Shown here: positions 16,389 to 23,609 of the stretch, one piece after another
Layout of the letters: each line of letters starts with the position of its first letter
Position numbering within the stretch: the stretch's first letter is position 1
Source: Bordetella parapertussis
GTDB lineage: Bacteria > Pseudomonadota > Gammaproteobacteria > Burkholderiales > SG8-39
DNA: 37,547 nucleotides
Direction of reading: 5' to 3'
Assembly (NCBI GenBank): GCA_945897475.1
Contig: CAMDFL010000025.1
Span: 1 to 37,547, forward strand
Program-made: the position numbers and the translations under genes
Notes under the pieces: model-generated
The model's database searches: none
What the model was told of the DNA's origin: nothing
Seen by the model: only the letters and a program-made list of their open reading frames with translations

Positions 16389-17465
16389 ATGAAACGCGAA
16401 AATATTGTGACCATCGATAGCGTCGATGAGTACGACGAAATTATCGACGTACGCTCGCAATCGGAATTTGCCATCGACCGGATTCCAGGCGCGCTCAATC
16501 ATCCGGTGCTCGACGACGAGGAGCGCGCCCGCGTCGGCACTCTTTACAAACAGGTTTCCCCCTTTGATGCGCGCAAGCTCGGCGGCGTATTGAGCGCACG
16601 CAATATCGCCAGCCATATTGAGAACAATTTCTCATCACGACCGCGAGAGTGGCGCCCACTGGTGTACTGCTGGCGAGGTGGTCAGCGTTCGGGCGCCATG
16701 GCGCATATTCTGGGCGAAATCGGCTGGCGCGTGGCACGGCTGCAGGGAGGTTATCAAAGCTATCGCCGCAACGTTCTCGCGCAATTGGATGCCCTCCCCG
16801 CCACCTTGACTTTCCACGTTTTGTGCGGCCCTACGGGCAGCGGCAAAAGCAGGCTCCTGCACGCGCTCGCCGCACAAGGCGCGCAGGTGCTTGACCTGGA
16901 GGGCATCGCGCAGCACAAGGGCTCGGTGTTGGGTTCCTTACCCGGCCAGCCTCAACCCAGCCAGAAGTGGTTCGAGAGCCAGTTGGTCGATATGCTTGGC
17001 CACATCGATCCCTCAGCTCCGATCTGGGTGGAGTCAGAGAGCCGCAAGATCGGCGCCATCCAGTTGCCCACTGCGTTGCTGATGCGAATTCGCGCCTCGC
17101 ATTGCCTGCGTGTCGAACCGCCGCTCACTGAGCGTGTGCGTTTTTTGATTGAGGAATATCCGCATATGCTCTCGGACCCGGCCATGCTCAAGAGCCGCCT
17201 GTCGCAGCTGTCCGCGCTGCAAGCAAGCGATACGATCAATCGCTGGATGCGGCTGATTGATTCAGGCGCCTGGGAAAGCCTGGTGCGCGATCTCCTTGAG
17301 AATCATTACGATCCACTCTATCTTCGTTCCATAGGCAAGAGCTATCCCACACTTGATACGGCGCCAGTATTGCGTCCCCTGCACCTTGACGCCAGCGGCA
17401 TGAACGAATGCGCACGCGAAATAATAGCCAATTACCCAACAATCAGATCGTTGGCGCAGGTCTGA
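16389..17465 (+). CDS. mnmH: tRNA 2-selenouridine synthase
   Basis: A 358-residue enzyme, close to the 364 residues of E. coli MnmH (SelU/YbbB). The N-terminal rhodanese domain (about residues 1-130) carries the catalytic cysteine in VYCWRGGQRSG (Cys94). A P-loop GPTGSGKS follows at 147-154 in the ATPase-like C-terminal part. The enzyme replaces sulfur with selenium in the wobble 2-thiouridine of tRNA-Lys, -Glu and -Gln, using selenophosphate, with a geranylated intermediate in the known pathway. It needs SelD, which is not in this window. It follows the putative selenate transporter by 77 bases and is probably co-transcribed with it. Confidence 0.93.
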   Translation: MKRENIVTIDSVDEYDEIIDVRSQSEFAIDRIPGALNHPVLDDEERARVGTLYKQVSPFDARKLGGVLSARNIASHIENNFSSRPREWRPLVYCWRGGQRSGAMAHILGEIGWRVARLQGGYQSYRRNVLAQLDALPATLTFHVLCGPTGSGKSRLLHALAAQGAQVLDLEGIAQHKGSVLGSLPGQPQPSQKWFESQLVDMLGHIDPSAPIWVESESRKIGAIQLPTALLMRIRASHCLRVEPPLTERVRFLIEEYPHMLSDPAMLKSRLSQLSALQASDTINRWMRLIDSGAWESLVRDLLENHYDPLYLRSIGKSYPTLDTAPVLRPLHLDASGMNECAREIIANYPTIRSLAQV

Positions 17466-17481
17466 TTCCATCAGTTGGCTA

Positions 17482-17568
17482 GTTGAAGTAAATAGCGGAG
17501 GTAGATGGTGGAAGTAAAGAGTGAAGGTAAAGACGGTCGATATAAAGACCGGCAGATGTAGAATTAGA
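17482..17568. repeat. Degenerate ~15-16-bp purine-rich repeats upstream of a Bug receptor gene
   Basis: A purine-rich region with recurring cores GAAGTAAATAG, GGAAGTAAAGA, GAAGGTAAAGACGG, ATATAAAGACCGG and GATGTAGAATTAG. The copies are less exact than in the other arrays of this window. They fill most of the gap between mnmH and the receptor gene; the actual ribosome-binding site (CGGAG, 17582-17586) lies just beyond. Confidence 0.5.
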
Positions 17569-17591
17569 GCGACCCAATAATCGGAGTTCCC

Positions 17592-18581
17592 ATGTCAAGG
17601 ACAGCACGCGGCCGTCGAACCGCAATCGGCGCCGTTCTACTTTTGGGACTCACACTATCCTCTGTCGCGCGATCACAGGCCTATCCCAACAAACCGGTGC
17701 GTTTGATTACCCAGTTCGGCCCGGGTTCGAGTGGAGACACCCTGATGCGCACCTTCGCGCAACCGTTTTCCGATTTGCTCGGCCAGGCGGTGGTAGTTGA
17801 AAACCAGGCCGGCGCGGGGGGCCTCGTCGCCGCACAGCAAGTGGCGCGCGCAGCACCCGATGGCTACAACTTGTTGGGCGGCACTTCCTCCACACAGGTG
17901 ATCCGCCGCTTCATGTCCAAAACCATGCCCTTCGACCCGGTGAAGGATTTCACTCCTATTTCGCAACTGATTCAATCGGTGACCGCCATCGTCGTGTCGC
18001 CATCCTTGCCGGTGAATAATCTTCGTGAATTAATCGATTACGCCAAGGGCAATCCCGGAAAAATTGCCTACGGCACCTCTGGGGTCGGCAGCGAGCATCA
18101 CCTCTCCGGCGAACAAATCATGCAAATCACTGGTGCGCAGATGGTGCATGTCCCCTATAAGGCGAGCCTCCAGGCGCTGTTGGACACCTCCGCCGGCCGT
18201 TTGCCGATGTCGTTTGCCATATTGTCGGTCGCGCTGCCCCAGGTTAAAGCGGGCAAGGTGAAGTTCATCGCCGTGGTGCGCGAGAAACGCTCCGAGCGCG
18301 TTCCCGATGTGCCGGCGCTGCCAGAAGTGGTACTCGGATTCGAGCCGCCGCCGAGCTGGGCCGGGCTGCTTGGCCCAGCCAACCTGCCTGCTGCAATACT
18401 TGCTCGAATCAGCGCGGACACCATCAGGGCGATGAATCTTCCCGACACCCGCCAGAAACTGGAGGCGCAAAGCCTCGATGTTGTTGCCAGCACGCCCGAT
18501 GAATTCGCGGCCCAGATTCGCCGTCAGACCGAGCTGGTAGCGAGAATCGTCAAGGGGGCTGGTATTCAAGCAATCGAGTAG
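17592..18581 (+). CDS. Tripartite tricarboxylate transporter (Bug family) substrate-binding protein
   Basis: A 329-residue periplasmic receptor of the Bug/TctC family with a Sec signal ending SVARSQA. The hallmarks are YPNKPVRLITQFGPGSSGD at the mature N-terminus, VVENQAGAGGLVAAQQVARAAPDGY, and VPYKASLQALLDTSAGR. These receptors bind small carboxylates (for example citrate, adipate, nicotinate or aromatic acids) and are very numerous in Burkholderiales, often without TctA/TctB nearby, as here. A neighbouring decarboxylase-type amidohydrolase at 19076 makes an aromatic or carboxylic ligand possible (inference). CGGAG lies five bases before the ATG. Confidence 0.92.
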   Translation: MSRTARGRRTAIGAVLLLGLTLSSVARSQAYPNKPVRLITQFGPGSSGDTLMRTFAQPFSDLLGQAVVVENQAGAGGLVAAQQVARAAPDGYNLLGGTSSTQVIRRFMSKTMPFDPVKDFTPISQLIQSVTAIVVSPSLPVNNLRELIDYAKGNPGKIAYGTSGVGSEHHLSGEQIMQITGAQMVHVPYKASLQALLDTSAGRLPMSFAILSVALPQVKAGKVKFIAVVREKRSERVPDVPALPEVVLGFEPPPSWAGLLGPANLPAAILARISADTIRAMNLPDTRQKLEAQSLDVVASTPDEFAAQIRRQTELVARIVKGAGIQAIE

Positions 18582-18621
18582 ACTCCATCGTTACACCCAT
18601 GACGACAACCTGAATGCCCCC

Positions 18622-18915
18622 ATGAGCAACGCTGCGACCCGTGCCTTACACGGCCTGTTCAAATGGGCGTTTGCCATCGGCATTGTGGCGGTGGGACTAC
18701 TTGCTTTACTGGTGGCATGGTGGATCGCGGCACTCGTCGTCGTGTCGTGGCTGGTTTATGCCGGTGCACGCAGGCTGCTGAGCGGCAAGCGAACTGGCGT
18801 TGCGACGCCGGGAGTTGCAGCCACAATCGATGGTGAATTCCAGGTGGAACATGATTCGGATAGCACTCGCAGTGTCGCCACCCTATTGCCGGATCACGAT
18901 CAGCCGCACAAATAG
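18622..18915 (+). CDS. Small membrane protein of unknown function (97 aa)
   Basis: A hydrophobic stretch (about residues 13-48, two short helices or one long hairpin: FAIGIVAVGLLALLVAWWIAALVVVSWLVYAGA) is followed by a basic turn RRLLSGKRTG and a polar tail ending DHDQPHK. I do not recognise a family. No strong ribosome-binding site precedes the ATG. Codon use is like the neighbours', and the gene fits between the Bug receptor and the amidohydrolase on the same strand. Confidence 0.55.
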   Translation: MSNAATRALHGLFKWAFAIGIVAVGLLALLVAWWIAALVVVSWLVYAGARRLLSGKRTGVATPGVAATIDGEFQVEHDSDSTRSVATLLPDHDQPHK

Positions 18916-19075
18916 GCAGTACCGTCAATTCCGGCGTCATTACGATGTCATTACGGGTGCATACCCCCGGCCGGCGCGATATCATTCGCCCCTCGGTCAC
19001 GCGTTACCCCATGGTGCGCGATCAAAATGACCTTCCCTGCCGGATACGTCGGCGCCCACCATCGGAGCAAGCACT

Positions 19076-20056
19076 ATGAACGGCAAAATCGCGTTTGAAG
19101 AACATTGGAGTCTTCTGGAAACTATTGAGGACTCACGAGGATTCGTTGGCGGGTCTGCGCAATGGGATACCTTCCAGCGCCGAATTCTCGACCTGGGCGA
19201 CGAACGCCTGTCCGAGATGGACAAAAACGGCATTGAGTTCACCATCGTGTCCTTGAACGCACCCGCGGTTCAGGCCGTAGTCAACACCAAGGAAGCGATT
19301 GCGCTGGCAAAGCGTGCCAACGACAAACTGGCCGAACTGGTGGCCAAGCGGCCCGATCGATTCGCGGGATTCGCGGCATTGCCGATGCAGGACCCTGACG
19401 CTGCTGCCGCGGAATTGACCCGTTGTGTCAAGGATTTTGGTTTCAAAGGGGCGCTTGTGAATGGATTCACGCAAAAAGACGTGCCCGATTCCGGCGTCTA
19501 CTACGACGTGCCCGAGTACCGCGATTTCTGGGGCCAGGTTTCCAAGCTCGATGTCCCCTTCTATCTGCATCCGCGTTCGCAGATCAAAAGCCGCGCGGTG
19601 GAGTACGACGGACATCCGTGGCTGCTGTCCTCGCCATGGGGCTTCGCCGCGGATACATCGCTGCATGCCTTGCGCCTGTGCGGCTCCGGCCTGTTCGACC
19701 AGTATCCCAACCTGAAAATCATTATCGGCCACATGGGCGAGGGAATACCGTTCGGCTTGTGGCGCATCGATGCCCGCATGCGCTTCTCGCCGCGCGGCTA
19801 TACCGGTAAGCGCCTGTTAGGTGAGTATTTTCTGGAAAATTTTTATATCACCACCAGCGGCAATTTCTGCACGCCCTCGTTCCAGTGCGCCTTGAGCATG
19901 GTTGGCATAGACCGGCTGCTGTTCTCGGTGGATTACCCGTTCGAGGTGACCAGCGATGCCACCACCTGGTTCGACAGCATCGAGATGGCAGCCTCGGATA
20001 AGCTCAAAATTGGCCGAACCAATGCCATCAAACTCTTCAATTTGAACTTGAAATAG
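19076..20056 (+). CDS. Amidohydrolase-2 family decarboxylase (gamma-resorcylate / dihydroxybenzoate decarboxylase-like)
   Basis: A 326-residue TIM-barrel protein, the length of gamma-resorcylate decarboxylase. Metal and active-site residues expected for that family are present: Glu8 and His10 (FEEHW), His165 (FYLHPR), His219 (GHMGEG) and Asp286 (FSVDYPFE). Whole blocks such as SLNAPAVQAVV, RPDRFAGFAALPMQDPDAA and NFYITTSGNF are shared with the resorcylate/2,3-dihydroxybenzoate decarboxylases as I know them. These enzymes non-oxidatively remove CO2 from hydroxybenzoates using a divalent metal. The exact substrate cannot be told from sequence. GGAG lies eight bases before the ATG. It could work with the Bug receptor upstream as a small uptake-and-decarboxylation unit (inference). 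Confidence 0.85.
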   Translation: MNGKIAFEEHWSLLETIEDSRGFVGGSAQWDTFQRRILDLGDERLSEMDKNGIEFTIVSLNAPAVQAVVNTKEAIALAKRANDKLAELVAKRPDRFAGFAALPMQDPDAAAAELTRCVKDFGFKGALVNGFTQKDVPDSGVYYDVPEYRDFWGQVSKLDVPFYLHPRSQIKSRAVEYDGHPWLLSSPWGFAADTSLHALRLCGSGLFDQYPNLKIIIGHMGEGIPFGLWRIDARMRFSPRGYTGKRLLGEYFLENFYITTSGNFCTPSFQCALSMVGIDRLLFSVDYPFEVTSDATTWFDSIEMAASDKLKIGRTNAIKLFNLNLK

Positions 20057-20100
20057 ACCTGGCGTATAGTTTCGGAATCGCGCTGTAGGAAAGGTTCGCG

Positions 20101-20610
20101 GTGCAAAAGGCAGCAATCTTCGGTGGTTTGTGCCTGTCGATATTCGCGCTCAATGCGGGCGGCGAAGAAGCCGTGACCTTGGCCGAATTTTCACGCACAG
20201 GTGACCTGATCTGCGACATGCGCATCAGCGGTTCGCCGTTGACCAATGGCCGCCCTCGTTCCGACTTGATGCTGATTGTCGACGAGGTCGGCGCCAAAGC
20301 TGGCGCAGCGCGCGTTATTTCCAGCCGCACCATTGGCGGTCGCAGCGTTCGCATTTATTCAGGCGAGACCGGCGTACACCTGGTGGAAGACGTCAGCGAC
20401 AGCGTGAAAGTCACCACGCTGCTGGGTTGTGAATTGAGAGCACGCGGCGGGCGATGCCTGCGCTATTCCGCAGTCATGGCCTGGCACTTTGATCGTGGTG
20501 TCCATATCAATCCGGATACCGCTTTCCGGCGCCTGCCTGGAACGTCTTACGCCGGTACCTGCGAAGCCTGGAAGATGGAAAACACGCGCAGTGCCGGCAC
20601 TGATCGTTGA
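20101..20610 (+). CDS. Small exported protein of unknown function (169 aa)
   Basis: A probable secreted or periplasmic protein: signal MQKAAIFGGLCLSIFALNA, then GGEEAVTLAEF. Four cysteines remain in the mature part (LICDM, LGCELR, RCLRY, GTCEAW), which would allow two disulfides. I do not recognise a family. The start is a GTG at 20101 with AGGAAAGG seven bases upstream. Its TGA (20608-20610) is immediately followed by the TGA of the convergent gene, so the two stops form the palindrome TGATCA with no gap. Confidence 0.65.
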   Translation: MQKAAIFGGLCLSIFALNAGGEEAVTLAEFSRTGDLICDMRISGSPLTNGRPRSDLMLIVDEVGAKAGAARVISSRTIGGRSVRIYSGETGVHLVEDVSDSVKVTTLLGCELRARGGRCLRYSAVMAWHFDRGVHINPDTAFRRLPGTSYAGTCEAWKMENTRSAGTDR

Positions 20611-21534
20611 TCAGAAACTGCCCAAGGCCTTAAGGTGGGCCACCACGCTGCGTCCCAATGCCGACAACGCATACCCCCCCTCCAACACGGAAACTATGCG
20701 GCCCTTACAGTGCCGCGCGGCAACATCCATCATTTGCCGCGTAACCCAGGCATAGTCCGATTCGACGAATTTCAGTCCGCCCATGTCGTCCTCCGCGTGC
20801 GCATCAAATCCTGCTGAAATAAAAATCATCTCGGGCTTGAAAGCCTCCAGCGCAGGCAGCCATTGCTCTACAACTGCCTTCTTCAACGCGTCGCCACCCG
20901 ATCCCGCGTGCAGCGGCACATTGGTCATGTTGGAGGCCGACTCATCGGCGCCGCTGTAAGGGTAATAAGGATGCTGAAATATGCTCACCATGACCGCACG
21001 CGGGTCGCCGCCGAAAATATCCTCGGTGCCATTGCCATGGTGCACATCAAAATCAACCAGAGCGACTCGCGCGAGGCGGTGATGCGCGAGGGCATGCATC
21101 GCCGCAATCGCTAAATTGTTAAAAATGCAGAAGCCCATGGATCGATCGCGAGTCGCATGATGGCCCGGTGGTCGAACGCCGCAAAATGCCGCCTGCACCC
21201 GGCCTTCGATGACCAGATCCGTGGCCAGCACTGCAGCCCCAGCGGCGCGCATCGCGGCACTGAAGGTATCAGGACACATCGCCGTATCGGGATCGAGCTG
21301 CGCGAGGCCCTCCTCGGGCGATGCCTCGCGGATCGCATCAAAATAGGCATGCGGATGCACCCTCGTGATCTGGGCCACGCTTGCCAGAGGCGCTTCATGG
21401 CGTTGTAACAGACCGGAAACCCCCGAAGACAGCAACTGATCCTCAATGGCGCCAAGGCGCTGCGCACATTCAGGGTGATGCCTGCCCATATCGTGCTTGA
21501 AACAATCAGAATGCGAGATGTATGCGATCGTCAT
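20611..21534 (-). CDS. Histone-deacetylase-family zinc hydrolase (acetylpolyamine/acetoin-utilisation type)
   Basis: A 307-residue member of the arginase/deacetylase fold. Catalytic and zinc-binding elements are visible: RPPGHHAT (the two active-site histidines), DFDVHHGNGTEDIF (zinc Asp and His), SAGFDAHAED (zinc Asp) and LEGGYALSALG (glycine-rich loop with the tyrosine). Bacterial relatives remove acetyl groups from polyamines, proteins or small amides in the cytoplasm. The ATG at 21534 is preferred; upstream in-frame GTGs (21540, 21588) would add non-conserved residues. It is convergent with the small exported protein gene and divergent from the MoxR operon. Confidence 0.92.
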   Translation of the reverse strand: MTIAYISHSDCFKHDMGRHHPECAQRLGAIEDQLLSSGVSGLLQRHEAPLASVAQITRVHPHAYFDAIREASPEEGLAQLDPDTAMCPDTFSAAMRAAGAAVLATDLVIEGRVQAAFCGVRPPGHHATRDRSMGFCIFNNLAIAAMHALAHHRLARVALVDFDVHHGNGTEDIFGGDPRAVMVSIFQHPYYPYSGADESASNMTNVPLHAGSGGDALKKAVVEQWLPALEAFKPEMIFISAGFDAHAEDDMGGLKFVESDYAWVTRQMMDVAARHCKGRIVSVLEGGYALSALGRSVVAHLKALGSF

Positions 21535-21614
21535 CGCCACTAAAGACCATTTAGTCGTTAATAAACCAGTATAAACTGGCACGTCCACAAAGGGTTAGGC
21601 GGGAACAAACAGAC

Positions 21615-22535
21615 ATGGCGCCATCTTCGCTGGACCGAGTCATACAACAGGCAGGCAAAGTCATACTGGGCAAAGACGGGCAGATTCGCTTGGCCCTTGC
21701 CTGTATCCTCGCCCGAGGTCATCTGCTGATCGAGGATCAGCCCGGCGTGGGAAAGACAACCCTCGCCCATGTGCTGGCAAAGCTCCTCGGCCTCCAATTT
21801 AACCGGGTGCAGTTCACCAGCGACATGCTGCCCGCCGACATCATCGGCGTCTCGGTGTATGACCGCGAAACGGCAAGCTTTAAATTCCACCCGGGGCCCA
21901 TATTTGCCCAACTGATACTCGCCGATGAAGTCAATCGCGCCACGCCGAAAACGCAATCGGCTTTGCTCGAAGCGATGGAGGAGCATCAGGTCACCACGGA
22001 GGGCGAGACGCGAGCGCTACCCACGCCCTTCTTTGTGATTGCGACCCAGAATCCCTCCACTCAAGTGGGCACCTTTGCTCTGCCCGAATCGCAACTTGAT
22101 CGCTTCCTGATGCGCATCGAACTGGGTTACCCAGATCGCGATGCCGAGCGTGCCCTGCTTCAGGGCAGCGACCGGCGCGACATGATAGTTGCGCTTGACC
22201 CGTGCCTTGCGCCCGGCGAGCTGATGGAACTCCAGAGCATGGTTCGAAACGTCCATGCGGCGCCCGCCCTGCTCGATTACGTGCAGGCCCTGGTTGAGTA
22301 TTCGCGGCGCTCGCCTGATTACGTGAGCGGCCTGTCGCCACGCGCTGCCCTCTCCTTGTTGCACGCGTCCCGGGCTTGGGCGCTGCTGGAGGGGCGCGAC
22401 AAGGTGGTACCCGAGGACATCCAGGCGGTGCTACCCGGGGTCACCGGTCATCGCCTGCGCCCCGTACGTGAGGGCGTGCGCCACACCAGCCTGGACACCG
22501 CCACGAGTCTGATTAACGCGGTGGCGATTCCATGA
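21615..22535 (+). CDS. MoxR-family AAA+ ATPase
   Basis: A 306-residue MoxR AAA+ protein. Walker A is QPGVGKTTL (42-50), Walker B LILADEVNRA, and the MoxR blocks LLEAMEEHQVT and ATQNPSTQVGTFALPESQLDRF are present. MoxR ATPases act as chaperones that help mature or assemble metal-containing or envelope proteins. It is the first gene of a MoxR-DUF58-transglutaminase cluster, a widespread arrangement. The ATG at 21615 is the first plausible start. The gap to the next gene is 96 bases. Confidence 0.92.
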   Translation: MAPSSLDRVIQQAGKVILGKDGQIRLALACILARGHLLIEDQPGVGKTTLAHVLAKLLGLQFNRVQFTSDMLPADIIGVSVYDRETASFKFHPGPIFAQLILADEVNRATPKTQSALLEAMEEHQVTTEGETRALPTPFFVIATQNPSTQVGTFALPESQLDRFLMRIELGYPDRDAERALLQGSDRRDMIVALDPCLAPGELMELQSMVRNVHAAPALLDYVQALVEYSRRSPDYVSGLSPRAALSLLHASRAWALLEGRDKVVPEDIQAVLPGVTGHRLRPVREGVRHTSLDTATSLINAVAIP

Positions 22536-22631
22536 CGCTTAAATCGACCCTCAGTCAACGCCCAGTCAGCGCTCGCATTGCCGCGAACGCGCCGCAATGC
22601 ATCTGGCTTCCTCATTGAGGCGCATGAATCG

Positions 22632-23609
22632 ATGAACCTGGATGCCGCGTTCAAATCCTCCCAAGTCACCCCATTCTGGAAGTGGGTGTCGCGGCGCCAC
22701 CAGCCAGAGCCGGGCCGAATCGTTCTAGGACAACGCCGGGTCTATGTTTTGCCTACGCGCCACGGGCTGTCATTCGGCTTGGCGCTCGCGTTGATGCTGA
22801 TCGGATCGATCAATTACAACCTGTCGCTGGGATACATTCTTACTTTCCTCCTGGCCGGTATGGCGATCGTTTCCATACTTCATAGCTTTCGCAACATTGC
22901 GTATATTGCGATTTCCGCTGGACGGACCGAGCCGGCATTCGCGGGCGATCTGGCGCTATTCGATTTGCACGTCGAAAACGAACGTGAAGATGCGCGGCAC
23001 GCCATCTCGTTTCTTTGCGACGAAAGCAATCTCACCTCCGACCTGCCTGGGTGCCGTGTAAGCACTATTCAAATTCCGGTTCGTGCGACGCGTCGCGGCT
23101 GGCTGCAATTGCCCCGCGTTACGTTGGAGACCTTCTATCCGCTGGGCATGTTTCGCGCATGGAGCTATGTGCAACCACAGATGCGCAGCTTGATTTATCC
23201 GAAGCCGGATACCTCTGACCTTCCCCAGTTAAGGCCGCGTGCTGATAGCGGCGACGCGGTGAGCGTGGGCACTGGAAGCGATGATTTCTCCGGATTGCGC
23301 GGCTATAAAGCCAGCGATTCGCCGCGCCACATCGCCTGGAAGGCGGTCGCGCGCTCGGAGACAATGCTGACAAAATCGTTCACCGGCCGCGCCAGCCAGG
23401 AGTTGATCCTCGATTGGCGAGATCTGCCGAACACGCTGGACCTTGAAGCGCGACTCTCGCGCCTTACCCGTTGGGTAATGCTTGCAAGGCAAGCCGGGTT
23501 GAATTACGCGCTAGACCTTCCCGGGGTGCATATTGCCCTCAATGGCGGAGACGCCCATTTCACTCGCTGCCTGGAAGCACTGGCCTTATATGAGTCCGCT
23601 CAGCACTAA
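22632..23609 (+). CDS. DUF58 domain membrane protein
   Basis: A 325-residue protein. Two membrane segments (about residues 45-90) precede a cytoplasmic or periplasmic part that carries the DUF58 hallmark GSDDFSGLRGYKASDSPRHIAWK near residues 215-240. DUF58 proteins are usual partners of MoxR ATPases; the biochemical activity is not established. The ATG at 22632 is chosen; a TTG at 22578 opens a longer frame but no better ribosome-binding site supports it. It overlaps the transglutaminase gene at its end. Confidence 0.85.
   Translation: MNLDAAFKSSQVTPFWKWVSRRHQPEPGRIVLGQRRVYVLPTRHGLSFGLALALMLIGSINYNLSLGYILTFLLAGMAIVSILHSFRNIAYIAISAGRTEPAFAGDLALFDLHVENEREDARHAISFLCDESNLTSDLPGCRVSTIQIPVRATRRGWLQLPRVTLETFYPLGMFRAWSYVQPQMRSLIYPKPDTSDLPQLRPRADSGDAVSVGTGSDDFSGLRGYKASDSPRHIAWKAVARSETMLTKSFTGRASQELILDWRDLPNTLDLEARLSRLTRWVMLARQAGLNYALDLPGVHIALNGGDAHFTRCLEALALYESAQH

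Noticed and set aside
20611-21534. Deacetylase considered as a link to a defence or chromatin system
   Set aside because: Neighbours are a small exported protein and a MoxR operon, with no partner that supports such a role; it is a common metabolic hydrolase family.
21537-21588. Longer N-terminus for the histone-deacetylase-like protein
   Set aside because: The added residues do not look conserved, and the family begins at the MTIAYISHSD segment.
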